Of a DNA stretch of 64,000 bases, positions 1-12,298 are shown piece after piece. Location of the stretch: assembly GCA_964595955.1 (NCBI GenBank), contig CAZQSF010000007.1:6667-70666 (forward strand), read 5' to 3'. Made by a program: the position numbers and the translations under genes. The notes beneath the pieces are model-generated. The model did no database searches, was not told the origin of the DNA, and was given only the letters and a program-made list of their open reading frames with translations. The DNA is from JAJDFU01 sp964595955 (GTDB lineage: Bacteria; Bacteroidota; Bacteroidia; Chitinophagales; Saprospiraceae). The stretch's first letter is position 1. Each line of letters opens with the position of its first letter.

Positions 1-1029
1 AGCCGTTCCATCAACACCGAACGCAACGAGAAATTCCCTTTTTCCGACGGCGACACCCTTTATTTCGCCTCCGACGGTCATACCGGTATGGGCGGGCTGG
101 ACGTTTTCCGGAGCTACAAACTCAACAACGGCAGCTGGGCCCCGGCCTTCAATCTCCTTCCGCCGGTCAACTCGGGCAGCGACGACTTCAGCTTTTTCGT
201 GGATCGCCGGGAGGATCTGCCACCCGGTGTGCTGCAAACGGGCTTTTTCACCTCCTCCCGTGCTTCCGGCGCCGGAGCCGACGACATCTATCGCTTTCGG
301 AAGATCGTTCCCCCCATCCCCGAGCCGGAGGAGGAGGAACCCGAAGAAATTGTCTATACCATGACCCTCAAAGGGTACGTATTGGAAAAGATCTATGAGG
401 AACCCGATAACCCCAACACCCGGGTGCTGGGGCGCAAGCCCCTTCCGGGTGCAGAGGTGAACATCCGGTTGGGCGACGGCCAAAAAACCGTCACGGTGGG
501 CGAAGACGGGCTCTTCAGCCTGGAGCTGGACGAAAACACGGATTACCAATTCAAAGCCTCCAAGGAGAACTACCTGACCAATGTGGAAACGTTCAGCACG
601 AAAGGGATCGGAAAAGACCCCAACCAGCCGGATCAGGAATTTCTGGTAGAGATCGTTCTCGACAAAGTTTACCGGGAACGGGAGATCACCCTGGAGAATA
701 TTTATTACGATTTCGACCGCTGGGAGATCCGCGACGATGCCGAGCCCACGCTGCAAGAGCTAGCCAGCTTGCTGAAGCTGAACCCGGAGCGCAAGATCCA
801 GCTTGGCTCCCATACCGACTGCCGGGGTAGCAATCGCTACAATCAGGAGCTTTCCCAGCGACGGGCTCAAAGTGCGGTAGACTACCTCATTGGCCAGGGG
901 ATAGAACCCACCCGCCTGACGGCCCGGGGATACGGAGAATCCTCCCCGGCTGTGGATTGCGTCTGTGCGCGCTGTTCCGAAGAGGAGCATCAGATGAATC
1001 GACGGACGACCTTTATGTTCATCGAGTGA
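1..1029 (+). CDS. OmpA-family outer-membrane/peptidoglycan-linking protein (5'-truncated by window)
   Basis: The reading frame is open from base 1, so the N-terminus lies outside the window. The first residues (DGDTLYFASDGHTGMGGLDV) are a PD40/WD40-like propeller blade. A carboxypeptidase-regulatory-like beta domain follows (about bases 355-690, with GAEV and DGLFSL). A C-terminal OmpA peptidoglycan-binding domain occupies about bases 695-1026 and carries HTDCRG, LSQRRA, GYGE and NRRT, including the Asp and Arg expected to bind diaminopimelate. This blade-CRD-OmpA order is shared by T9SS component PorE and by many Bacteroidota paralogues, so PorE is possible but unproven. The stop overlaps the stop of the opposing adhesin gene by 11 bp. 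Confidence 0.9.
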   Translation, partial: SRSINTERNEKFPFSDGDTLYFASDGHTGMGGLDVFRSYKLNNGSWAPAFNLLPPVNSGSDDFSFFVDRREDLPPGVLQTGFFTSSRASGAGADDIYRFRKIVPPIPEPEEEEPEEIVYTMTLKGYVLEKIYEEPDNPNTRVLGRKPLPGAEVNIRLGDGQKTVTVGEDGLFSLELDENTDYQFKASKENYLTNVETFSTKGIGKDPNQPDQEFLVEIVLDKVYREREITLENIYYDFDRWEIRDDAEPTLQELASLLKLNPERKIQLGSHTDCRGSNRYNQELSQRRAQSAVDYLIGQGIEPTRLTARGYGESSPAVDCVCARCSEEEHQMNRRTTFMFIE

Positions 1030-4000
1030 CTTTGAGGATCCAGTGCTGCTCCAGAACACGGCCGCTTTCCGGTGCTGAAAACCGCAACACATAGCTGCCG
1101 TCCGGCCAATTCCCGGTGGAAAGGCGATGTACCTGAGCTGCTGCATTCGGCAAACGCTCGGTATGCACGATCCGGCCGGCCGCATCGAAGATCTGGAGTT
1201 GCACCTCTTTCCCGTAGTATTCTCCGAGGTCGATCATCAGCTCATTCTGTACCGGATTGGGAAAAACCCGGATCGGCTCCGATACACCCCCCTTTTCCGC
1301 AGTGGAGGTAATGAGGTCCGAGTCCATGGCCGTACATTGGTTGGCATCAGTGACGGTAACGCTGTACACTCCGCCTAAGATTCTGGTAATGAGCTGGGTC
1401 GTATCTCCTCCGGTCCACAAATAGCTGAAGGGAGCAGTACCTCCTGTCACCTCGGCCAGCAAAATAATGGTATCCGCTGCCTGGCTTCTCTGGATCGTTA
1501 CATCCAGCGGCTCGGGCTCCTGGACGGTCGCGGTAGCCGCCCTGATACAGCCGGCCTCATCCTCCACAGCCAAAATATAGGTGCCGTCTGACAGTCCGTC
1601 CAGGAACGGGACGTCGGTGGCAATAGGCATCATATCCCGTATCCAAACCAACTGGTAAGGACTTATTCCACCCTCTACCAGCGCGTTCACACTTCCATCT
1701 ACCTCACCAAAACAACTGATGTCCTCGGCATCTACCGAAACCTCCAGCGCCTCATCGGGTTCCGTGATCTCAAAATCCTTGAAGATCAGACTACACCCAT
1801 TTTTGTCTTCGATGAGAACGGAGTAAAATCCGGCGGGCAGGTGGGTTGCCTGGGCCCCTTCGGCATCTACTCCCTGCCAGTCGTAGGTGTAGGGAAGCGT
1901 GCCGCCTGTGAGCGCAAGGGAAATACGGCCCGTGGAATCGCCTCTGCAAGCGACATCGACCACCTGGGTAAGTGAATCCAGCAGGGTTAGCGGTTCGTTG
2001 GGCGAAATGATCTGAATATTGGACAGGCTGTCCCGGCAGCCCCGGCTGTCGGTCACCTGAAGGAAATAGGTACCTTCCGGCAGGCCGGTCAGGTCGGGTA
2101 CAGAGTCCAGGACATCGCCTTGAGCATTGGTCCACAACCAGGTGTAGGGAGGGGTACCGCCACCGCTGGAGGTATAGACGGCTCCTTCCCCATCGCCCAT
2201 GCAGGGAGGGTGGATGATGCTGTCTCGTTTGACAATGAGTGGCGAAGGGGCCGTAATATCCTGGTCTTCGGAAGCTACGACGCATCCCGTGATCGCGTCG
2301 GTAACGGTTACCCCGAAGTGATCATCTACCGGCAGATCACTCAGCGAGACCTGGTTTGCGCTGGTGTCGAGAATGGTGTTGTTGCTGAAGTGGAAAATGT
2401 ATTGCTGGGATCCGCCCGATACCTGTACGAATGCCGAACCGTCGCTCCCGCCGAAACAATTGACCGGTTTGGTCGAGAAGCTGTCTAGCGAAAAGGCTTC
2501 AAAAAGGGAGGGGATCTTGATCTCTTCAGTAGAGGCCGTGCAACCGTTGCCGTCCACCACTGTAAGGGAATAATCGCCGGGGGGCGGATCCACCAATATG
2601 GCCCCGCCGGCGCCGTTTGACCAAAGATAGCTGTACTTGCCACTGCCGCCTTCCACATCGGCCACCAGAACGATCGAGTCGATCGAACCGCAGGGGTCCA
2701 GCGCATCGACTTCGATAGACACTTCCAGAGGGTCGGGCTGATCGATGACGAATGGCCGCTCGTCCAGGCAGCCGTTGGCATCCTGGGCGGTAAACTGATA
2801 CGTGCCCGCAGGTAGTTCGGCAAAAACCGAAGTATCTACCGGCCCCCCGTTGAGTCGGAGTTCGTACGGATTCGTTCCGCCCTCCACAACCAGCGCGACG
2901 AATCCGCTGGAGTCGCCGTGACAGCTTACGGGCTCCAGATCGAGCAGGCGGATGTTAACGGAGTCCGGCTCGGCCAACACAAAGGCCGGAGGCGAAAGGC
3001 TACAACCTTGTCCGTTGGTAATGGTCAGCATATAGCTCCCGGCAGACAAGTTGGTTCGCTGATTGGTCATAGCCCCGTCTGCCCACACAAAGCTCGTACC
3101 CGGGCCGCCGCCCTGCACGACATTTACCGTAATGCGCCCATCCTCAATGCCGTTGCAACTGGGCTGGATCACCGATGAGGCGATCTGGATGAGTTGCGGA
3201 GCAGTAAGCTGAAGAGAAGTATCTTCCACACAGCCATTGATATCCGTTACGGTGAGTCCGAGGCTATCGGGTCCAAGGCCCCCTATCACGGCCGTTGTAT
3301 CGCCAGTACTCCACTGAAACGAGAATGGGCCGTTGCCCAAAGGCATGGCGGCAACCATACCATCTTCCCGGCCGATGCAGGAAGGGGGGGTCGGTTGCAG
3401 CTCAATCGACAGGGGGGAGGATAGCGCTTCCAAATTCACCACTGCCGAATCCCCGGGGCAGGCCCGCGAATCGGTAAGGCTCAGCTCGTACAGCCCTACG
3501 GGCAGGCCGGTCAAACCGGAGGTCGTGTCTCCGGTATTCCATTGATAAGCATAAGGCGGTGTGCCTCCGGCGGGCTGGAAGCTCAAGGCGCCCGTGGAAT
3601 CGCCCACGCAGTTGGGTGGCTGAACGAGCGGCAGGCCCAGGCGAAGGGAATCCGGCTGAACCAGAGGATAGACGGCCTCATCCCGGCATCCGTTGGCGTC
3701 CGTCACCTCCACCTCGTAGGTGCCGTCCGGCAGGCCCAGCTGAAGGGAGCCGCTGGGGCCGTGCGCCCATTGAAAGACAAAGGGGCCCACCCCCCCCTGT
3801 GCGCGCAGGGCGATCAGGCCGTCGGCAAAGCCGTAACAGGAGGGCGGAGCGAGCGAATCGGTCATCACTTGCAGGAGGTCCGGCTGGGTCAATACGAGCT
3901 GGGTGTCCAGCAGGCAGGCATTCTGGTCTTGTACCTGAAGGTTGTACGTCCCCGCTTCCAGTTGATCAAAAAAAGGCAAAAAGGACTGGCCGTTCTCCCA

Positions 4001-6967
4001 ATTGTAAGTATACCCGCCGGAGCCGCCGAAAGGGGCCACGGCAATGGCGCCGTCGGTATCGCCAAAGCAGGTGGGGGGCTGGTACTCGGCAACAATCGAT
4101 ATCGGGTTGGGCTGGCCAACCTCCAAGCTGTCCAGGACGATCTCGCAGGACCCCTCGGAAATGGTGACGCTATAGGAGCCGGCAGCCAGGTCTGCTGCAA
4201 CAGGGCCGGTTTGCCCGTCGCTCCAGAGATAACTGGTGTTGTTGCCGGATACCACCAGCTGAATGCTACCGTCGTCATTTCCCGCACAGGAAGCATCATT
4301 GATGAAAAAGGTATCCAGAACGGCCGACGGCCCATTTACCACCAGGGAGGGCAAAATGATCGAACAGGCCTGAGCCGAATTATCGGTAATGGTAAAGCTG
4401 TAGGTGCCCTGCATCACGCCATCGAGTAGGAGCGTACTGGCTATCCCGGAGGTATCGCGCAGCTGCCCACCGGGCGTGGTCCAGGAAAAAGAGAACGGAG
4501 GAAGGCCGTTCAGCGGTTCCAGGAATATTTGGCCGTCGCTGCCCCCGCAGGTCGATACCGGCTGCACCTGCCGACGAATGGAGTCAATAGCCGTAGTCGT
4601 GGTCACTTTTGCCGACTGCACCGCCGTACATCCCAACTCGTCGGATACGGTGAGCTGATAGGAGCTTACCTCGCCGGGGCTTCCGCTCCCGGCCACCAAA
4701 ATGGAAGGTGTCTGTGCACCCGTGTTCCAAAGATACTGGTATGGTCCGCTTCCGTTCGCGATCTGTCCGGTGAGTATTTCTTCAGCCCCCAGACAGAGGG
4801 AAAAGGAATCTGCCGGACTGAAAACGATATCCGGCAAAGGACGAACACGCACCGATACACTATCGACATCGGTACACCCACCAGCGCCCGAAAGCTGCAA
4901 ATAGTAGTGGGTATCGGTGGCGGGCGCGACCAGAGGCGGGTCGATTTCATTTTGATCCGCAGGCGGCAAGGAGGTGTGAAAGCTCAATTCGGCGCCGGTA
5001 AAGTTCTGATCCAGTACGGTCAGGTTGCGCAAATCGTAAGTCTCGCCCTGGCAGATCAAAGGCGTATCCTGAACCAGGATGTCGGGTTGCGGCCAAACGC
5101 GGATTCGTGCAACAGCCCGGTCTGTGGACGAACAGAGCCCGACCTGAGCCGCATAGACCGCTACATCCATGGGTAGGGAGGTGGGGTTGTCGAAGGCCTG
5201 GGAGTAGCAATTGCCGAAGGCCAGGGGCGTTTGGCTGTCGGGCGAATCATACCAGACGATGACGTTTCCCGGCAGGGGCTGGGCGCAAACTTCGGCAAGC
5301 TCTCCGCTGCAAATCGTATCGGAGGTGACCGGCGGCGGCGGAGCCAGGCTGTCGTCCGCCATGCCGTTGCAATTTTGGTCAATCCCATCGCAGGGCAATT
5401 CAGAAGCCGATGGATTTACGCCGACCTGCGAATCGTCGCAGTCCTGATCATTGTCTACAAATCCGGGAGGCAGGCCCGAACAGCTTCGAATCGGCAGAGC
5501 CGGGTCGCCAAACCCGTCGCCATCCTGGTCGGCAAAATACAGGCTGCCTTGCCCGAGATCCTGGCTGCCGTAGAAAACGACCTCGTCCAGGGCGATATCG
5601 CCAAGGCTTCCCGGGCCTTGAACCGCTACAAAGCGGAATTGCAGCGCCGTCCCATCGGCAAAATCTCCGAGCCCCACGTAAGCCTTTCGCCAACGGTTGC
5701 CCTGATTGCCGGTCTGTGACCACAGTGACGTCCAGTTCTGCCCGCCGTCGTCGCTCACCTCCAGTTGTAAGGTACCTACTGTGGTCCCCCACATGAAGTA
5801 GTGAAAAGACAGGTGGCAAGTGTCGCTCCCCTGTTTGTCAAGTAGGAGGCAATTGGACAGCAGGCGGGCCTCGCTTCCTTCCGGGCAGTTGCCCGTGGAC
5901 TCCAGCACCAGGAAGCGGCCGGTGCCGCTCACATCCGCGCCCGGTCCGGTATTGGGATTTCCGCCGGGGCCGTTCCGAACCAGCCAGTCCTGCTGATCCG
6001 TTGTGTCGTTTTGCCAGAAGCCGTCCAGCGGGCACACCTCATCACAAAGCCCGGGGCAGGTTGGCAAGCCGTCGAAGAGGAAAGCAAGACTCTGCGGGGG
6101 CGGATCGCAGCCCGTCTCGTGTACGATCGGGCACGTATTGGCCGAAAACCCCTCGTCCTGGCAATAGCTTCGCACATAGATCTCATAGGTCGTTTCGCCG
6201 GCCAGGCCTTCCAGCAAAAAGGGCGGGCATCCCCCGATGACGACTGTACCGCCGCCGGGCATAGAATCGGTACCCGGGGTAAAGCCCGGCGGGCCGTATT
6301 CCACAATGGAGGTAGCACAATCGCCCGGACTTTGCCAGTCCAATACGACGGATGTCGTATCCGCCGAGGCAACTTGCAGATCGGTGGGCGGCAGGCATTC
6401 GAGAGGTGCAAAGATCAACTCTACATATTCGAGCGTTCCCACATCGGCCCCGGCATCATCGCACAGGCGCAGGGTCCAGATGCCGTTAGCAGCCGTCGTG
6501 CCGTCGTTGAACTGGAGGAGGGGCTGTTCGGGCAAATAGGGCCCGTCCAGAAAAGGAGCTGCGCCGTCGACAATCGAGGTACAGGCGTCGAGGTCGGAAA
6601 AACGCACATAGGCGGTGCAGCCCGGCTGCGCGGGATCGCCATAGTTGTCGGCGCTTCCCCCGTTATCGGAACTCAGGATCACCTCCTCCCCGATCGGACT
6701 GATGAGCGTGATATCCAGGTCGTTGGTCCAGGTATGGGCAATGATCAGGCGGACTTCCCGAAGAAATACATCCTGCCCTAATGTGCCCGGATTGTCGGTT
6801 ACTGCTATTGAATAGGTGTTCGGGCAGGTATCATCGGGAATATTCAAGCCCAGGTTGCAGGCGGAAGGATTGGACAGAGGCCCCGGCTGGGCAAACGCAA
6901 AAGCCGGGCAGGCCAATACCGGCCAAAACGCCAGAAGATAAGCTTTCATTCGATAGGGGTACTTCAT
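1019..6967 (-). CDS. Giant secreted adhesin: P-domain, Fn3, MAM-like, SprB repeats, T9SS C-terminal sorting domain
   Basis: About 1,982 residues. The start at 6967 or 6949 puts a hydrophobic signal peptide (MKAYLLAFWPVLACPAFAFA) at the N-terminus; the longer frame to 7027 does not look like coding sequence. In order: a proprotein-convertase P-like domain (TWTNDLDITLISP), a fibronectin III domain, a MAM/concanavalin-like domain (GTLQLEVSDDGGQNW), a MopR-type metal-binding segment (DQDGDGFGD, DNDQDCDD, DGIDQNCNG), an Ig-like stretch, then about 14 SprB-type repeats. It ends in a type A T9SS sorting domain (VFPNPVQNEL, GRIVHTERL, GSYVLRF). Such proteins are exported by T9SS and anchored at or released from the surface; SprB itself serves gliding. 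A role in adhesion or gliding is inferred. Confidence 0.93.
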   Translation of the reverse strand: MKYPYRMKAYLLAFWPVLACPAFAFAQPGPLSNPSACNLGLNIPDDTCPNTYSIAVTDNPGTLGQDVFLREVRLIIAHTWTNDLDITLISPIGEEVILSSDNGGSADNYGDPAQPGCTAYVRFSDLDACTSIVDGAAPFLDGPYLPEQPLLQFNDGTTAANGIWTLRLCDDAGADVGTLEYVELIFAPLECLPPTDLQVASADTTSVVLDWQSPGDCATSIVEYGPPGFTPGTDSMPGGGTVVIGGCPPFLLEGLAGETTYEIYVRSYCQDEGFSANTCPIVHETGCDPPPQSLAFLFDGLPTCPGLCDEVCPLDGFWQNDTTDQQDWLVRNGPGGNPNTGPGADVSGTGRFLVLESTGNCPEGSEARLLSNCLLLDKQGSDTCHLSFHYFMWGTTVGTLQLEVSDDGGQNWTSLWSQTGNQGNRWRKAYVGLGDFADGTALQFRFVAVQGPGSLGDIALDEVVFYGSQDLGQGSLYFADQDGDGFGDPALPIRSCSGLPPGFVDNDQDCDDSQVGVNPSASELPCDGIDQNCNGMADDSLAPPPPVTSDTICSGELAEVCAQPLPGNVIVWYDSPDSQTPLAFGNCYSQAFDNPTSLPMDVAVYAAQVGLCSSTDRAVARIRVWPQPDILVQDTPLICQGETYDLRNLTVLDQNFTGAELSFHTSLPPADQNEIDPPLVAPATDTHYYLQLSGAGGCTDVDSVSVRVRPLPDIVFSPADSFSLCLGAEEILTGQIANGSGPYQYLWNTGAQTPSILVAGSGSPGEVSSYQLTVSDELGCTAVQSAKVTTTTAIDSIRRQVQPVSTCGGSDGQIFLEPLNGLPPFSFSWTTPGGQLRDTSGIASTLLLDGVMQGTYSFTITDNSAQACSIILPSLVVNGPSAVLDTFFINDASCAGNDDGSIQLVVSGNNTSYLWSDGQTGPVAADLAAGSYSVTISEGSCEIVLDSLEVGQPNPISIVAEYQPPTCFGDTDGAIAVAPFGGSGGYTYNWENGQSFLPFFDQLEAGTYNLQVQDQNACLLDTQLVLTQPDLLQVMTDSLAPPSCYGFADGLIALRAQGGVGPFVFQWAHGPSGSLQLGLPDGTYEVEVTDANGCRDEAVYPLVQPDSLRLGLPLVQPPNCVGDSTGALSFQPAGGTPPYAYQWNTGDTTSGLTGLPVGLYELSLTDSRACPGDSAVVNLEALSSPLSIELQPTPPSCIGREDGMVAAMPLGNGPFSFQWSTGDTTAVIGGLGPDSLGLTVTDINGCVEDTSLQLTAPQLIQIASSVIQPSCNGIEDGRITVNVVQGGGPGTSFVWADGAMTNQRTNLSAGSYMLTITNGQGCSLSPPAFVLAEPDSVNIRLLDLEPVSCHGDSSGFVALVVEGGTNPYELRLNGGPVDTSVFAELPAGTYQFTAQDANGCLDERPFVIDQPDPLEVSIEVDALDPCGSIDSIVLVADVEGGSGKYSYLWSNGAGGAILVDPPPGDYSLTVVDGNGCTASTEEIKIPSLFEAFSLDSFSTKPVNCFGGSDGSAFVQVSGGSQQYIFHFSNNTILDTSANQVSLSDLPVDDHFGVTVTDAITGCVVASEDQDITAPSPLIVKRDSIIHPPCMGDGEGAVYTSSGGGTPPYTWLWTNAQGDVLDSVPDLTGLPEGTYFLQVTDSRGCRDSLSNIQIISPNEPLTLLDSLTQVVDVACRGDSTGRISLALTGGTLPYTYDWQGVDAEGAQATHLPAGFYSVLIEDKNGCSLIFKDFEITEPDEALEVSVDAEDISCFGEVDGSVNALVEGGISPYQLVWIRDMMPIATDVPFLDGLSDGTYILAVEDEAGCIRAATATVQEPEPLDVTIQRSQAADTIILLAEVTGGTAPFSYLWTGGDTTQLITRILGGVYSVTVTDANQCTAMDSDLITSTAEKGGVSEPIRVFPNPVQNELMIDLGEYYGKEVQLQIFDAAGRIVHTERLPNAAAQVHRLSTGNWPDGSYVLRFSAPESGRVLEQHWILKVTR
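1320..4590 (-). repeat. About 14 tandem SprB-type repeats within the adhesin
   Basis: Counted from the translation. Each unit is 55-75 residues and follows PxSCxGxxDGxI...GGxxPYxYxW...GxxT...L.aGtYxlxVtDxxGC. The copies are clearly diverged in both protein and DNA, so this is an old array and not a recently expanded one. The two outermost copies are the least regular: the first has STCGGSDGQI and the last lacks the PxSC opening. Boundaries are approximate. Confidence 0.8.
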
Positions 6968-7086
6968 AGTATGTTTTGGGATCGAGAAGCGCGTACCGGG
7001 CGCCTGGCCCTTTTGCTTACTGCCCAAAATACTAACAATGTGCCAATTATGCAGAACCCATCGCGCCGCAGAAGCAGGATTGACGA

Positions 7087-9897
<2,811 letters not shown>

Positions 9898-10115
9898 AAG
9901 GACCATCCGGCTTTTGCTGAATAACAGGTTCGCTGCCCGCGATTGGGCGAAATTAGCCAAATTGCCACACAATGGAAATACATTGGCCCTGCCCGACCAG
10001 GCCTCCATTTTCTTCCTTTCCTATTCTCCTTTTTCTCGCATATTTATACCGGTTCAAATGCGACCCCCCCTTTTACCCTTGAAACGGACTTCAAAACCGC
10101 AAAACCGAGTATCCG

Positions 10116-10535
10116 ATGATCAGAAAGCTCATTAGCATCGTGTTGTTGCTGGTAGTTGGCCTGTTGGTGTACAACTACTTTTTCGGCTCCGCCGAAGAGA
10201 AGGAGAACAGCAAGGAAATCTTTGAGCAGATCGTAGAATTGGGCCAATCGGCCTGGGACCTGCTCAAGTCCGAGAAGAAAAAATTTGAGGACGGAAAGTA
10301 CGACAGCGCCCTGGACGGCATGCAAAACCTTTTCCATTCCCTGCGCGAAAAAGCAGAAGAGATCGGCGATAGCGAAGCGATCCAAAAGCTCAACGAGCTC
10401 GAATCGCAAAGCGAAACCCTGAAAGAAGACTTAGATGCCGAAGGCGAGCCCAGCCCGGCGCTCAAGCGCGACTGGGAGCGACTTCTGAACGAGACCGAAC
10501 AGCTCATGAACAAGCTGGAAAAAGAAAACCGCTAG
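10116..10535 (+). CDS. Small membrane-anchored coiled-coil protein, unknown function
   Basis: 139 residues. An N-terminal hydrophobic segment (about residues 5-22, ISIVLLLVVGLLVYNYFF) would act as a membrane anchor or uncleaved signal. The remainder is highly charged, Glu/Lys-rich and predicted helical (SEKKKFEDGKYDSALDGM, LNELESQSETLKEDL), consistent with a coiled coil. I do not recognise the family. It diverges from leuS and converges on the secreted protein ending at 10566, so it is probably monocistronic. The codon use and lack of a competing frame support it as a real gene. Confidence 0.75.
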   Translation: MIRKLISIVLLLVVGLLVYNYFFGSAEEKENSKEIFEQIVELGQSAWDLLKSEKKKFEDGKYDSALDGMQNLFHSLREKAEEIGDSEAIQKLNELESQSETLKEDLDAEGEPSPALKRDWERLLNETEQLMNKLEKENR

Positions 10536-10565
10536 CCCCCCGGCGCATGCGCAAAAAGGGGAATA

Positions 10566-11171
10566 TTATTCCATCAGGCCTGCCCGCGAGCAGAGCACGA
10601 AGGGACTGATGGCATCGATGAGGATGTTGCCTCGGTAACTGAAACGCCCTTCGCGGTAATGGGCCTCGATCAGGATGTAGTTCAGGTCCTTTTCGGGGTA
10701 CACCTGCAACTCAAAGGTTTCCCATTCGGCATCGCTCACAAAAGGGGTTTCCAGCAGCAGTTGATCCTTACCGCACTTGGCGGCACCGCCCCAGAGCCGA
10801 AGCCTGAGCGGACCGTTGAAGGTAGCGTAGGTCGGCGAATGGGCTACCTGGATGGAGACCTGGTAGCACTCTTTGGCTTTGAGCGGAGCGCTGAGTCGTT
10901 GCCCGATGCTCTCAAAGGTGCCGTCTTCCCGGGTGATGAGCCCCACGTAGGTATCCCCGTCGGCAGGCTCAACCCGCACGCTCCAGACTTTGCCGTTGCC
11001 CGAAAGGATATCGGGGGTGGTGCCTTTTTCGCAGGGAAACCATCCCACCGGCACGGTAGCGTCCTTGGGCGTGCCCTCGAAGGAAGCGTTGCGGAGCACG
11101 ATCTGTCCCTGCACAAGACAAACCCCCGAAAGGAAAAGGCCTGTGAACCATACATTCCAATTCATATTCAC
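10566..11171 (-). CDS. Secreted beta-sandwich (CBM4/9-like) protein, unknown function
   Basis: 201 residues with a signal peptide (WFTGLFLSGVCLVQG, cleavage before QIVLRN). The opening LRNASFEG...PVGW and the later pattern AKECYQVSIQVAHS ... WETFELQVYP ... NILIDAISP are typical of galactose-binding-like or CBM4/9-like jelly rolls. In Bacteroidota these often sit in front of OmpA domains; here the domain stands alone and ends after it. Two in-frame starts, at 11171 and 11165, are equally possible. A ligand is not deducible. A TATCTTTA box lies 13 bp upstream of the first start. Confidence 0.72.
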   Translation of the reverse strand: MNMNWNVWFTGLFLSGVCLVQGQIVLRNASFEGTPKDATVPVGWFPCEKGTTPDILSGNGKVWSVRVEPADGDTYVGLITREDGTFESIGQRLSAPLKAKECYQVSIQVAHSPTYATFNGPLRLRLWGGAAKCGKDQLLLETPFVSDAEWETFELQVYPEKDLNYILIEAHYREGRFSYRGNILIDAISPFVLCSRAGLME

Positions 11172-11183
11172 CTGTTGATTCGG

Positions 11184-11191
11184 TAAAGATA
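11184..11191 (-). promoter_or_regulatory. Candidate -7 box of the CBM-like gene
   Basis: Minus strand reads TATCTTTA, seven of eight matches to the Bacteroidota TAnnTTTG box. It lies 13 bp before the first start. No clear -33 TTG is seen, so support is weak. Confidence 0.3.
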
Positions 11192-11333
11192 ATAAGCTGC
11201 CTGTCAGCAGGCCGGCCCATTGGGATACCTAACCGCACCGGCCGCCTGCCTATTGCCTTCGGGCCCTCTTAACCCCCGGAACCGGACCCGGCCGGTTCAG
11301 GACAGCTTTCAAAGTATTTTTTCTACTTTTAAT

Positions 11334-11341
11334 TTTCCATC
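11334..11341 (+). promoter_or_regulatory. Candidate -7 box of the ftsX operon
   Basis: TACTTTTA, seven of eight matches to TAnnTTTG, 12 bp before the ftsX ATG. It sits in an AT-rich patch after GC-rich DNA. A start site here would give a very short leader. Confidence 0.3.
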
Positions 11342-11353
11342 ACCTCTCGCACT

Positions 11354-12232
11354 ATGGCCGGCTCAGCCTCATCATCAACCCCCCGAACACGCGCCAACCA
11401 CTTTTACTCCATACTTGGGGTAGCCCTGGTCCTTTTTCTTCTGGGGGCTTTTGCCCTGGCTGTACTGCACGCACAGAAATTGGTCGATTTCTTTAAGGAA
11501 CGAGTCAATGTGCTGGTCGAAGTGGCCGAGGGAACGCCTCGCAGCGAAGTGCGCATGCTGGAAGAAGAGCTCGCCCGCAGCGCCTTCGTCAAACCCGAAT
11601 CGGTCCTCTTCATCAGCCGGGAAGCCGCTGCCGAGCAGATGCGCAGTGAGTTCGGCGAGGATTTTCTCAAGCTCGATCTGCCCAATCCCTTTTTCGACAT
11701 GCTGGTGTTCAACGTCCGGGCAGAGTACATGCAGGCCGACAGCCTGAAAAACCTGAGCAGCCGAATCCTTCGGAATCCCGTCGTAGAAGACGTCTTTTAT
11801 CAGGAAAGCCTCATCGATCAGGTGGCCGCCAATGTGCAGCGCCTGTTCTTCTTTTCGCTCGGGCTGGGGGTCTTTTTCATTTTTGTGGCAGTATTGCTCG
11901 TTTTCAACACCGTACGGCTTTCCCTCTATGCCAATCGCTTTCTCATCAAGACGATGCAACTGGTCGGGGCATCCTGGGGCTTTATCAGCAAGCCCTTCTT
12001 TTGGAAGGCCGCCGGTTACGGCTTCGTCAGCGGGCTACTGGCCCTGGCCGGGCTTATGCTGCTGGTGCTCTGGGCTTGGCAGGTGTTTCCGGAACTCAGG
12101 GAGGTGGAGGATTGGTGGAGCGTAGCTGCCATCGCTCTGGGCATTTTGATACTGGGCATCTTGTTGTACGCCGGCAGTACCTATCTGGTCGTAAATAAAT
12201 ACCTTCGCATGCGCGTGGACGATTTGTACTGA
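11354..12232 (+). CDS. ftsX: Cell division permease-like protein FtsX
   Basis: 292 residues with the FtsX layout: a short cytoplasmic N-terminus, TM1 (about residues 20-40, GVALVLFLLGAFALAVLHA), a periplasmic domain of about 130 residues, then three TM helices (around 170-195, 220-245 and 260-285) with the conserved stretch LFFFSLGLGVFFIFVAVLLV. FtsX with the ATPase FtsE controls periplasmic peptidoglycan hydrolases during division. FtsE is not encoded here, which is common in Bacteroidota. First gene of a run with DUF3098, uppP and truB. Confidence 0.9.
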   Translation: MAGSASSSTPRTRANHFYSILGVALVLFLLGAFALAVLHAQKLVDFFKERVNVLVEVAEGTPRSEVRMLEEELARSAFVKPESVLFISREAAAEQMRSEFGEDFLKLDLPNPFFDMLVFNVRAEYMQADSLKNLSSRILRNPVVEDVFYQESLIDQVAANVQRLFFFSLGLGVFFIFVAVLLVFNTVRLSLYANRFLIKTMQLVGASWGFISKPFFWKAAGYGFVSGLLALAGLMLLVLWAWQVFPELREVEDWWSVAAIALGILILGILLYAGSTYLVVNKYLRMRVDDLY

Positions 12233-12298
12233 ACCCTGCGTTAGATACTGAAGGGATATTTCGCATTCGCCGCGATCAACGAATTGCAAGAAAAGTCT

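Noticed and set aside
3542..4429. Plus-strand frame of 295 codons inside the adhesin
   Set aside because: Lies opposite the SprB repeats; low-complexity translation with no start context or homology pattern.
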